From: Candidatus Scybalomonas excrementavium
GTDB lineage: Bacteria > Bacillota > Clostridia > Lachnospirales > Lachnospiraceae
DNA length: 8,453 nucleotides
Assembly: GCA_017694765.1 (NCBI GenBank)
Contig: JADIML010000143.1
Location: forward strand, 1-8,453
Reading direction: 5' to 3'
In this document: positions 1-6,544 of the stretch, one piece after another
Numbering within the stretch: position 1 is the stretch's first letter
Layout: each line of letters begins with the position of its first letter
Made by a program: the position numbers and the translations under genes
Notes under the pieces: generated by a model
The model's database searches: none
What the model was told of the DNA's origin: nothing
The model's input: the letters and a program-made list of their open reading frames with translations, nothing else

Positions 1-156
1 ATTAGAAATCATAGAAGAAAACCAGATGCTAATAGTACAGCCTTAGAACGGTTGCTCTATGAAGCAGATAAACAGTCTAGATTATGTTTATTTTGTAAAG
101 CAAAAGCGCAATGTAAGTGGAGTGATGAGAAGAAGAACTTGACATTACAATATTAA
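1..156 (+). CDS. C-terminal end of a folate-cluster protein, probably HD-domain hydrolase (partial)
   Basis: The window opens inside a reading frame that gives 51 residues before a TAA at 154-156; its start is off the left edge. The tail is charged and carries three cysteines in a C-x2-C-x5-C arrangement (residues 29, 32 and 38 of the fragment, around CLFCKAKAQC), followed by a tryptophan and a lysine-rich end (SDEKKNLTLQY). The cysteine spacing could bind a metal, but that is inference. From memory, this tail resembles the end of the small HD-domain proteins that sit next to folE and folP in Lachnospiraceae. The HD motif itself would lie upstream and cannot be seen, so the family call rests on resemblance and on the position 45 bases before folP. 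Same strand and short spacing suggest one operon with the folate genes. Confidence 0.55.
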   Translation: MRNHRRKPDANSTALERLLYEADKQSRLCLFCKAKAQCKWSDEKKNLTLQY

Positions 157-201
157 GAAGTGAAAGAAACATAGACATAGGAATGGATAAAGGAGTATAG
201 A

Positions 202-1014
202 ATGATGAGAATAGGACAAAGAGAATTTGACTTTCATAAAGAGGCATATATTATGGGAATTTTAAATGTAACACCCGATTCATTTTCCGATGGAGGAAAG
301 TTTCAAACTCTAGATACTGCTTTAAAGCAAGCAGAAAAATTAATCATAGATGGTGCTGATATTTTAGATATTGGAGGAGAATCAACAAGACCAGGACATA
401 CATTTGTATCCATTCAAGAAGAACTTGAACGAGTGATTCCAATGATTGAAGCAATTAAGAAACGATTTGATGTTCCACTTTCTTTGGACACATATAAATC
501 AGAAGTTGCCTATGAAGGAATAAAAGCTGGAGTGGATTTAATTAATGATATTTGGGGATTAAAATGGGATGGAGGAATGGCAGAAGTGGTAGCCAAAGAA
601 GAAATACCGATTTGTATCATGCACAATCGAAAAGATTCCATGTATACAAATTTTATAGAAGATGTTTTAGCAGATTTAAGAGAGAGTATAGCATTAGCAA
701 AAAAAGCAGGAATTAAGGAGGATGCTATAATATTAGATCCAGGAATTGGGTTTGCAAAAACTTTTGAACAAAACTTATTACTTATGAATCAGATGGAAAG
801 AATGTTAGAACTTTCTTATCCAGTATTGCTTGGAACATCTAGAAAGTCCATGATTGGATTCGCTCTTGATTTACCAGTAGAACAAAGAGAAGAAGGAACA
901 TTAGCAACAACGGTACTTGGATACGAGAAAGGATGTCGTATTTTCCGAGTACATGATGTGAAACAAAATAAGAGAGCTTTAAAAATGGCAGAAGCAATTT
1001 TAAGGGCAAAATAA
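202..1014 (+). CDS. folP: Dihydropteroate synthase
   Basis: This enzyme condenses 6-hydroxymethyl-7,8-dihydropterin pyrophosphate with p-aminobenzoate to give dihydropteroate, and is the target of sulfonamides. The 270-residue protein is the usual length and shows all the family blocks in order along a TIM barrel: GILNVTPDSFSDGG (19-32), DIGGESTRPG (56-65), DTY (96-98), NDIWG (115-119), CIMHN (138-142), DPGIGFAKT (179-187), GTSRKS (211-216) and RVHDV (249-253). None of the blocks I checked is damaged. Two adjacent ATG codons (202 and 205) follow an AAAGGAG at 189-195, with gaps of 6 and 9 bases; either could start translation and the first was kept. It lies between the partial gene on the left and folB-folK on the right, all co-directional. 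I see no promoter of its own in the 45 bases upstream. Confidence 0.97.
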   Translation: MMRIGQREFDFHKEAYIMGILNVTPDSFSDGGKFQTLDTALKQAEKLIIDGADILDIGGESTRPGHTFVSIQEELERVIPMIEAIKKRFDVPLSLDTYKSEVAYEGIKAGVDLINDIWGLKWDGGMAEVVAKEEIPICIMHNRKDSMYTNFIEDVLADLRESIALAKKAGIKEDAIILDPGIGFAKTFEQNLLLMNQMERMLELSYPVLLGTSRKSMIGFALDLPVEQREEGTLATTVLGYEKGCRIFRVHDVKQNKRALKMAEAILRAK

Positions 1015-1089
1015 AAATAGATTCCATGTAGAATATATCAAATAGAAAAGATAGACAATGATACAAAATGAGAAAGAAAGTGAGTGCGT

Positions 1090-1905
1090 ATGGATACAAT
1101 AAAAATACAAGGCTTAGAAATTTTTGCACATCATGGAGTTTTTCCAGAAGAAAATGTATTAGGACAGAAATTTATAATATCGGCAACTCTTTTTTTAGAT
1201 ACAAGAAAAGCTGGGAAAACCGATCAATTAGAAGAATCTATTCATTATGGACTCGTGAGTCAAGACATCAAAACATGGATGGAAGAAAATACGTATCAGA
1301 TGATTGAACGAGTAGCAGAAGAGATTTGTGAACGATTACTTTTAAAATATGAAAAATTACAAGGCATTACACTAGAAGTAAAGAAACCATGGGCACCGAT
1401 ATTGCTTCCAGTAGATTCTGTATCGGTTACAATTCATAGACAATGGAACCATGCTTTTATAGCGCTTGGTTCCAATCTAGGTGATCGCAAACAGTATTTA
1501 GATTTTGCCATAGAACAATTAAGAAATAGAATGGATATAAAAGTGCTAGATGTTGCATCCTATTTAGAAACAGAACCATACGGAGAAAATGCGAAGTATC
1601 AGTTTTTAAATAGTTGTGTGGAAATTAAGACGCTTTTAACACCACATGAATTATTAAAAGTTTGTAACGATATTGAAGAACTGGGAGAAAGAGAAAGAAA
1701 AATTCACTGGGGACCAAGAACGCTTGATCTCGATCTTTTGTTTTACAATGAGGATATTCTTTCAACAAAAAATTTAATCATTCCACATCCAGAAATTGAA
1801 AAACGTACTTTTGTATTACAGCCAATGTGTGAAATAGCACCATATTTTCGACATCCAATTCATAAAAAAACAATGAAACAATTGTTGGAAGAATTAGGAA
1901 AATAA
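1090..1905 (+). CDS. folB-folK: Bifunctional dihydroneopterin aldolase / HPPK fusion
   Basis: A two-domain folate enzyme of 271 residues. Residues 1 to about 117 are dihydroneopterin aldolase (FolB), with the N-terminal HHGVFPEEN (14-22, holding the substrate-binding glutamate) and KKPWAPI (98-104, holding the catalytic lysine region). From about 121 to the end is 6-hydroxymethyl-dihydropterin pyrophosphokinase (FolK): ALGSNLGD (125-132), HWGPRTLDLDLL (206-217, with the two Mg-binding aspartates) and IPHPEIEKRTFVLQPM (231-246). The fusion therefore makes the hydroxymethyl-pterin and pyrophosphorylates it, giving the substrate for FolP just upstream. A GTG at 1084 would add two residues, but the ATG at 1090 gives the typical FolB beginning MDTIKIQGLEIF, so it was chosen. 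The ribosome binding site is weak (AGAAAGAAAGTGAG, about 1071-1084), unlike the clear sites of its neighbours. The domains are joined by only a few residues and without any frame break. Confidence 0.95.
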   Translation: MDTIKIQGLEIFAHHGVFPEENVLGQKFIISATLFLDTRKAGKTDQLEESIHYGLVSQDIKTWMEENTYQMIERVAEEICERLLLKYEKLQGITLEVKKPWAPILLPVDSVSVTIHRQWNHAFIALGSNLGDRKQYLDFAIEQLRNRMDIKVLDVASYLETEPYGENAKYQFLNSCVEIKTLLTPHELLKVCNDIEELGERERKIHWGPRTLDLDLLFYNEDILSTKNLIIPHPEIEKRTFVLQPMCEIAPYFRHPIHKKTMKQLLEELGK

Positions 1906-1936
1906 AAAATCCTCATAGAGAAAAGGAGAAATGGGA

Positions 1937-2851
1937 ATGATAGAACTAAATGAAATAAGAGAGCAAATCGATGAAGTTGATAAAAAAATCGTAGAGCTTT
2001 TTGAAAAAAGAATGGAGCTTGGAAAGGCTGTGGCACAATATAAGCAGCAAGTTGGAAAACCAATTCTTGATAAACAAAGAGAGCGTCAAAAGATAGAAGC
2101 AATGCAAGATCTTGCTACTAACCCATCCCATAAAAGAGCAGTTTCCGAGCTATTTTTACAGTTAATGTCCCTTAGTAGAAAATATCAATATACTCTAATT
2201 GGAGAACGTCAAACGGACATGCTAAGTTCCTTTCATATGGTAGAACAATTACCGATTTATAATCAAACAAAAATCGTATGTCAAAAGGAAGCATGTAACG
2301 ATAATGAATGGCATAAAGAGAATGGGCAGTATATCGTACAATTTTTTGGAGAAGATACTAAGAAGTTATATGTAGAACAGTTAAAAGAGGTATTCCAAAT
2401 ATTAGAAGAAGAAAAAGCAGAGTATGGAGTTGTGCCAATTCAGATAAATGATACAATAATAAGAACTCTTATCTATGACTTGTTACTTTTGCATGAAGAT
2501 ATTTGTATCGTAGCAGAAGAAAACATACACGATAAGAGAAGAGAAGAGAACAAAGAGATGAGCTTTCTCATTTTAAAGAAAGGGCGTATGTATCAAAAAG
2601 ACGCTAAAAAAATAATGGTAAGTGTTCAACTTTCCAATGAAGTAGGAAGTCTTTACGAAATGTTATCGAATTTGCTCCATAATAACATAAATCTGACACG
2701 AATTGAGTCTAGAGAGTTAAAAGAAAATGGTCAAATTTCATATCATTTCCTTATGGAATTTATTGGGAATTTGCAAGAACCATCTGTAAGAAATGCTTGT
2801 ACAGTAATGAGAGAAGAATCCCTAGACTTTAGAGTGCTTGGTAACTATTAA
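1937..2851 (+). CDS. Chorismate mutase with degenerate prephenate dehydratase region and ACT domain
   Basis: A 304-residue relative of the bifunctional P-protein (PheA). Residues 1-90 are an AroQ-type chorismate mutase (chorismate to prephenate). Aligned by eye with E. coli PheA, all its active-site residues are present: R8, R25, K36, D45, R48, E49, S80 and Q84. Residues about 110-197 match only the first part of prephenate dehydratase (YGVVPIQIND at 163-172 where the family has VPIENS; YDLLLLHEDICIVAEENI at 180-197). The GxxGSYS-type motif is gone. About 90 residues of the dehydratase core are missing, and the catalytic TRF motif appears as MSF (208-210). Residues about 225-304 are a good ACT domain with GSLY (237-240) and LTRIESRE (253-260), near the Phe-binding GAL and ESRP motifs. 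It is likely a chorismate mutase with Phe-type regulation and no dehydratase activity. AAAAGGAG at 1921-1928 sits 8 bases before the ATG at 1937 but only 2 before the ATG at 1931, which fixes the start. Confidence 0.85.
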   Translation: MIELNEIREQIDEVDKKIVELFEKRMELGKAVAQYKQQVGKPILDKQRERQKIEAMQDLATNPSHKRAVSELFLQLMSLSRKYQYTLIGERQTDMLSSFHMVEQLPIYNQTKIVCQKEACNDNEWHKENGQYIVQFFGEDTKKLYVEQLKEVFQILEEEKAEYGVVPIQINDTIIRTLIYDLLLLHEDICIVAEENIHDKRREENKEMSFLILKKGRMYQKDAKKIMVSVQLSNEVGSLYEMLSNLLHNNINLTRIESRELKENGQISYHFLMEFIGNLQEPSVRNACTVMREESLDFRVLGNY

Positions 2852-2918
2852 AAGAACGATAGAAGAAATAAGAGTCTTATGAGAAGGGTATCTAGTACAA
2901 GGAAAAGGAGGTAGCATG

Positions 2919-5006
2919 ATGGACATAAAGACGAAATTTGAAAAACCAGAAAACTTCTGGAATCGAGAAAGTAGTTGGCTTAAATTCAATGCTCGTGTTT
3001 TAAGTGAAGCAATGGATCAAACAGTACCATTGTTTGAGAGAATGAAATTTTTAAGCATTACAGCCTCAAATTTAGATGAGTTTTTTATGGTTCGCATGGC
3101 CTCTTTATATGATAAGATACACAGTAACTCTGAGGAGAGAGAGATTGCTGGAATGACACCCCTTCAACAGTTAGAGACACTGATGCCTCAAATTCGTCAG
3201 TTTATGCAAGCACAGTATAAAACATATAAAGACTCCCTTCTTCCAGATTTACAAAAGGTTGGCTTATATGTTATAGAAAGTTATGAGCAATTAACAAAAG
3301 AACAAAAACAATATGTAAATGCTATTTTTAAAACAGAGATTTACCCAGTATTAACTCCCATGGCTGTGGATTTTGTAAGACCATTTCCAGTCATAAAAAA
3401 TCAGGCATTGAATCTTGGTATATTGTATATAGGTGATGAAGGAAAAGAAGTTGAATTTGCAACCGTACAAGTTCCAAAACATTTACCAAGAGTGATAGAA
3501 ATACCATCTATCGCTCAAAAGAAACAAGAAAAAACCTTGATTCTAATAGAACAAATTATAAGAGGAAATTTACAACAGCTTTTTTTAAATCGAGAAATAG
3601 TATGTGTATCCTTATATCGTATGATACGAAGTGCTAATTTTAATCTGGAAGAAGGAGAAAATTTCGTAGATGATTTGGAAGAACAATTACAACAAAGACA
3701 AGTAGGCAAAATCGTAAAGTTAGAAGTAGAAAATGGTATTGATGCTCGATTGCTAAATCGATTAAAGAAAAATCTACAAGTTTCAACGGAGCAAATTTAT
3801 AAAATTTATGGTGCTTTTGATCTAAAGTTTCTCATGGAACTCTATCATATTGATGGATTTCATGCTTTCAAATATAAAGAGCATATACCAGAGCCATTTC
3901 GTTTCCTAAAAAAAGAAGATATTTTTACCCAAATTAAAAAAAACGATCGGTTACTGCACTTACCATATGATTCCTTTGATACTATGGTACAATTTATGGA
4001 ACAGGCAGCCAATGATAAAAGTGTAATAGCAATTAAACAAACTCTATATCGAGTCAGTGAGAACTCTCCTATTGTTACCGCTTTATTAAAGGCGGCAAAA
4101 AATGGAAAACAAGTAACCGTGTTGGTAGAAGTAAAAGCAAGATTTGATGAAATAAATAACATTATGTTAGTGAAAACATTAGAAAAAGCAGGATGCCATG
4201 TTATCTATGGAGTTCGTGGTTTAAAAACCCATAGTAAAATTACATTAGTTGTTCGAAAAGAAGAAGATGGAATCAAACGCTATGTACACTTAGGAACAGG
4301 GAATTATAATGATTTAACAGCAAAGACATATACAGACATGGGAATTTTAACTGCAAATACTGCCATTGGAGAAGATGCAACAGCAGTATTTAACATGTTA
4401 TTTGGAGGTGCAAAGCCAACGAAATGGAATTATTTCTTCGTTGCTCCAATTTGTTTAAGAGAGCGATTTTTAGAACTTATCAAGCGTGAAACACAACATG
4501 CACAAAATGGGAGAAAGGCACATATCATTGCAAAGATGAATTCTCTATGTGATAAACAAATCATTCAGGCACTGTATGAAGCCTCTTATGCAGGAGTGAA
4601 AATAGAATTAATTATTCGAGGAATCTGTTGTTTAAAAACACAAGTACAAGGAATCAGTGAAAATATTACGGTTCGTTCTATTGTAGGAACTTTTTTAGAG
4701 CATAGTCGGCTTTTTTATTTTTATAATGATAAACAAGAAGAAGTGTATATGGGAAGTGCTGATTGGATGCCGAGAAATCTGGATAATCGAATAGAGATTG
4801 TATTTCCTATTCTTGATGAATCAGTAAAAAAAGAAGTCATAAATAGTATGAAAATGCAATTAAAAGATAATGTAAAAGCCCATATTTTGAAGAAAGATGG
4901 AAGCTATCAAAAGGTAGAGCGTGTAGATGGAGATACGTTTCAGTCCCAAGAGTATTTTATAAAACAGGCATATAGACGGAAAGAATCATCAGAGAAAATA
5001 AGATAA
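2919..5006 (+). CDS. ppk1: Polyphosphate kinase 1
   Basis: PPK1 reversibly polymerises the terminal phosphate of ATP into long-chain inorganic polyphosphate. The 695-residue protein has the usual family length (E. coli has 688) and architecture: an N-terminal domain starting with NRESSWLKFNARVL and NLDEFFMVRMASL, a middle head domain, and two phospholipase-D-like C-terminal domains. The histidine that becomes phosphorylated is H438 in KTHSK (H435 in E. coli), followed by YVHLGTGNYND. The second catalytic histidine is H595 in LEHSRLFYF (H592 in E. coli). SADWMPRN and the nearby NRIEIVFP are also intact. AAAAGGAGG at 2903-2911 lies 7 bases before the ATG at 2919 and only 4 before the ATG at 2916, so 2919 was preferred; the difference is one residue. 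The gene is 67 bases behind the chorismate mutase gene with no terminator visible between them. No clear terminator follows it either. Confidence 0.96.
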   Translation: MDIKTKFEKPENFWNRESSWLKFNARVLSEAMDQTVPLFERMKFLSITASNLDEFFMVRMASLYDKIHSNSEEREIAGMTPLQQLETLMPQIRQFMQAQYKTYKDSLLPDLQKVGLYVIESYEQLTKEQKQYVNAIFKTEIYPVLTPMAVDFVRPFPVIKNQALNLGILYIGDEGKEVEFATVQVPKHLPRVIEIPSIAQKKQEKTLILIEQIIRGNLQQLFLNREIVCVSLYRMIRSANFNLEEGENFVDDLEEQLQQRQVGKIVKLEVENGIDARLLNRLKKNLQVSTEQIYKIYGAFDLKFLMELYHIDGFHAFKYKEHIPEPFRFLKKEDIFTQIKKNDRLLHLPYDSFDTMVQFMEQAANDKSVIAIKQTLYRVSENSPIVTALLKAAKNGKQVTVLVEVKARFDEINNIMLVKTLEKAGCHVIYGVRGLKTHSKITLVVRKEEDGIKRYVHLGTGNYNDLTAKTYTDMGILTANTAIGEDATAVFNMLFGGAKPTKWNYFFVAPICLRERFLELIKRETQHAQNGRKAHIIAKMNSLCDKQIIQALYEASYAGVKIELIIRGICCLKTQVQGISENITVRSIVGTFLEHSRLFYFYNDKQEEVYMGSADWMPRNLDNRIEIVFPILDESVKKEVINSMKMQLKDNVKAHILKKDGSYQKVERVDGDTFQSQEYFIKQAYRRKESSEKIR

Positions 5007-5071
5007 GATTTGAGGTTTTCGAGCAATGGATGTACGAAAAATAAATAAAAAAATAAAATTATAAAAAGAGG

Positions 5072-5100
5072 TTGACATAGGAAAAAGAACATGATATACT
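5072..5100 (+). promoter_or_regulatory. Strong sigma-A-type promoter of the infC operon
   Basis: A perfect -35 box TTGACA (5072-5077) is separated by exactly 17 bases from a near-consensus -10 box TATACT (5095-5100). A TG one base before the -10 (5092-5093) gives an extended -10. The run upstream (5041-5070) is very A/T-rich and could act as an UP-like element. Transcription should start near 5106-5108. This isolates the infC-rpmI-rplT unit from ppk1. Confidence 0.88.
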
Positions 5101-5141
5101 AAGTACCGTTGCAAGAGCAATTATTAGATAAGAAAGAAGAG

Positions 5142-5149
5142 TATCCACT
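5142..5149 (+). promoter_or_regulatory. Candidate antiterminator arm in the L20 leader
   Basis: TATCCACT is complementary to the 5' half of the terminator stem (5228-5235) over all eight positions, counting one G-U pair at 5144/5233. Pairing here would free the right terminator arm and U-tract and allow read-through into infC. The same bases can alternatively form a small local hairpin (AGAGT 5138-5142 with ACTCT 5147-5151). Confidence 0.6.
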
Positions 5150-5226
5150 CTCACCTTAGCATGAGATAATGACTAAGCGTTCATAACTTTTATAGCTTAT
5201 AGATATAGGCCGTAGTATGAATTTTG

Positions 5227-5256
5227 AAGTGGGTAGTCTGTCTACCCACTTTTTTT
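5227..5256 (+). terminator. Intrinsic terminator in the infC leader
   Basis: AAGTGGGTAG (5227-5236) pairs with CTACCCACTT (5242-5251) across a 5-base loop (TCTGT), and a run of seven T residues (5250-5256) begins at the end of the stem. Its position 87 bases before infC, inside the transcript made from the promoter at 5072-5100, makes it a conditional attenuator rather than an end-of-operon terminator. Confidence 0.9.
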
Positions 5257-5329
5257 GTTATGTAAATAATAAAAAGTAGTGAGGGTAACGATTCATTGAT
5301 ATCCTAAGAGGATTTAGTAAAAAATATTT

Positions 5330-5346
5330 GGAGGTGCTTTACCATA
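5330..5346 (+). promoter_or_regulatory. infC ribosome binding site and AUA start codon
   Basis: GGAGGTG (5330-5336) lies 7 bases before ATA (5344-5346), which is in frame with infC. The first in-frame ATG (5356) is 19 bases from this site, too far for it to use. No other Shine-Dalgarno-like sequence lies closer to the ATG. A non-standard start on infC is a known device: E. coli infC uses AUU so that IF3, which rejects such starts, limits its own synthesis. Confidence 0.75.
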
Positions 5347-5850
5347 GCAGAATTAATGATCAACGAGCAAATCAGAGACAAAGAAGTACGTGTAATCGGA
5401 GCAGACGGAAGTCAGCTTGGAATTATGTCATCAAAAGAAGCGCAGAAGTTAGCAAAAGAGGCAGATCTTGACTTAGTAAAGATCGCACCAACTGCAAAAC
5501 CACCAGTGTGCAAAATAATTGATTACGGTAAATATCGTTACGAGTTAGCTCGTAAAGAAAAAGAAGCGAAAAAGAAACAAAAAGTCATGGATGTAAAAGA
5601 GATTCGTTTATCTCCAAATATTGATACCAATGATTTAAATACAAAGATTAAGAATGCAAGAAAATTCTTAGCAAAAGGCGATAAAGTAAAAGTAACACTT
5701 CGTTTTCGCGGTCGTGAATTAGCTCATGTGAATGCAAGTAAAGTGATTCTTGACAATTTTGCAGAACAGCTATCAGATGTAGCAGTCATTGATAAACCAG
5801 CAAAATTCGAAGGAAGAAGCATGATAATGTTTTTAACAGAAAAACGTTAA
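5344..5850 (+). CDS. infC: Translation initiation factor IF-3
   Basis: IF-3 binds the 30S subunit, prevents premature 50S joining and checks start codon and initiator tRNA. The 168-residue protein has the N-terminal domain (INEQIRDKEVRVIGADGSQLGIM at residues 6-28, then LVKIAPTAKPPVCKIIDYGKYRYE at 44-67), a lysine-rich linker (about 69-80) and the C-terminal RNA-binding domain (VKEIRLSPNIDTNDL at 84-98, VTLRFRGRE at 117-125). The start at ATA 5344 is chosen from the ribosome binding site spacing; it adds MAEL before the ATG at 5356, which would otherwise give 164 residues. First gene of the operon; rpmI follows 40 bases later. Expected control is transcriptional through the leader and translational through its own poor start codon. 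Confidence 0.95.
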   Translation: MAELMINEQIRDKEVRVIGADGSQLGIMSSKEAQKLAKEADLDLVKIAPTAKPPVCKIIDYGKYRYELARKEKEAKKKQKVMDVKEIRLSPNIDTNDLNTKIKNARKFLAKGDKVKVTLRFRGRELAHVNASKVILDNFAEQLSDVAVIDKPAKFEGRSMIMFLTEKR

Positions 5851-5890
5851 ATTTTGAATATACAGTTTGATTTTAAGGAGGAATATTATA

Positions 5891-6088
5891 ATGCCAAAGG
5901 TTAAAACAAGCAGAGCAGCTGCAAAACGTTTCAAAAAAACAGGTACAGGAAAATTAAAAAGAATGAAAGCTTACAAAAGCCATATCTTAACTAAGAAATC
6001 TACAAAGAGAAAAAGAAATCTTAGAAAAGCAGCAATGGTTGATTCTACAAACGTTAAAAACATGAAGAAGATTTTACCATACTTATAA
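5891..6088 (+). CDS. rpmI: Ribosomal protein L35 (bL35)
   Basis: A small, very basic 50S protein of 65 residues, the usual length. It opens with MPKVKTSRAAAKRFKKTGTGK and ends with NVKNMKKILPYL, both typical of L35. The frame extends upstream to an ATG at 5867, but AAGGAGG at 5875-5881 sits 9 bases before the ATG at 5891, and MPK is the normal L35 beginning, so the longer start is rejected. It is the middle gene of infC-rpmI-rplT and is followed after 22 bases by rplT. Confidence 0.97.
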   Translation: MPKVKTSRAAAKRFKKTGTGKLKRMKAYKSHILTKKSTKRKRNLRKAAMVDSTNVKNMKKILPYL

Positions 6089-6110
6089 GATATAGGAGGA
6101 AGTTTGAACA

Positions 6111-6467
6111 ATGGCAAGAATTAAAGGCGGCTTAAACGCTAAAAAAAGACATAATAAAGTATTAAAATTAGCAAAAGGTTATAGAGGAGCTAGATCAAAA
6201 CAGTATAGAGTTGCAAAACAATCTGTTATGAGAGCATTAGCTACATCATATGCTGGACGTAAAGAAAGAAAACGTCAGTTCCGTCAATTATGGATCGCTC
6301 GTATCAATGCAGCAGCTAGAATCAATGGATTATCTTACAGCAGATTCATGTATGGTTTAAAAGTAGCTGGTATCGAAATTAACAGAAAAATGCTTTCTGA
6401 AATGGCAATCAATGACGCAGAAGGATTTGCAAAATTAGCAGAAGTTGCAAAAAGCAAATTAGCTTAA
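6111..6467 (+). CDS. rplT: Ribosomal protein L20 (bL20)
   Basis: A 118-residue basic protein that binds 23S rRNA early in 50S assembly; the length is standard. It begins MARIKGGLNAKKRHNKVLKL, continues with the AKGYRGARSKQYRVAKQ stretch (residues 22-38), and carries RKERKRQFRQLWIARINAAAR (51-71) and SRFMYGLKVAGIEINRKMLSEMA (77-99), all family hallmarks. AGGAGGA at 6094-6100 lies 10 bases before the ATG. In Bacillota L20 is the repressor of its own operon, acting on the leader upstream of infC, so the product probably feeds back on the element at 5107-5256. Confidence 0.98.
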   Translation: MARIKGGLNAKKRHNKVLKLAKGYRGARSKQYRVAKQSVMRALATSYAGRKERKRQFRQLWIARINAAARINGLSYSRFMYGLKVAGIEINRKMLSEMAINDAEGFAKLAEVAKSKLA

Positions 6468-6516
6468 TTGATTTTCCAGATATCTAGTTAGAGTTTATAA
6501 ATAGAAATCAGTTTAT

Positions 6517-6544
6517 GGCAATGTTCTTTTTTAAGAACATTGCC
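6517..6544 (+). terminator. Inverted repeat after rplT, probable terminator
   Basis: GGCAATGTTCTT (6517-6528) pairs perfectly with AAGAACATTGCC (6533-6544) around a 4-base loop of T residues, a 12-bp stem. The position, 49 bases past rplT, fits the end of the ribosomal operon. The sequence after the stem (TATTTGCATT) is only moderately U-rich and lacks a clean T-run, so termination may be incomplete and leave some read-through into the restriction genes. A protein-binding palindrome is the alternative. Confidence 0.6.

Larger units (their letters stand above)
5107..5256 (+). promoter_or_regulatory. Ribosomal protein L20-type leader (transcription attenuator of infC operon)
   Basis: The 337 bases between ppk1 and infC carry no gene. 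They hold the promoter, a structured leader ending in an intrinsic terminator, and a short tract before infC. Visible pairings are CTTAG (5155-5159) with CTAAG (5173-5177), and the terminator hairpin at 5227-5251. In addition TATCCACT (5142-5149) can pair over its whole length, with one G-U, to AGTGGGTA (5228-5235), the left arm of the terminator; the two folds exclude each other. In Bacillota the infC-rpmI-rplT operon is known to be controlled by L20 binding a leader that directs premature termination. Assignment to that family is from gene context and this layout, not from a covariance-model match. Confidence 0.8.

Noticed and set aside
839..1129. Reverse-strand open frame across the folP end, hydrophobic translation
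   Set aside because: It is antisense to folP, has no ribosome binding site evidence, and its Leu/Phe-rich make-up is what A-rich coding DNA gives when read backwards.
1068..1307. Forward open frame overlapping the start of folB
   Set aside because: It is out of frame with a strongly supported FolB domain and its translation resembles nothing known to me.
1860..2131. Two reverse-strand open frames over the folK end and chorismate mutase start
   Set aside because: Both are antisense to well-supported domains and show only low-complexity Leu/Phe sequence.
2852..2918. Search for a T-box or other riboswitch ahead of the chorismate mutase or ppk1
   Set aside because: The gaps are only 31 and 67 bases, too short for such leaders, and no terminator hairpin is visible.
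3515..4162. Reverse-strand open frames inside ppk1
   Set aside because: They lie wholly within a complete PPK1 gene and have no recognisable protein features.
5257..5329. Small hairpin ATCCT/AGGAT (5301-5313) before the infC ribosome binding site
   Set aside because: Five base pairs with a 3-base loop is easily found by chance, and it does not cover the ribosome binding site or start codon.
5867..5890. Upstream ATG that would extend L35 by eight residues
   Set aside because: The AAGGAGG site at 5875-5881 lies inside the extension and serves the ATG at 5891, and L35 normally begins MPK.
6468..6501. Possible promoter for mcrB (TTGATT at 6468-6473 with TATAAA at 6496-6501)
   Set aside because: The spacer is 22 bases, well outside the usual 16-18, and the -35 match is imperfect, so it is not listed as a feature.
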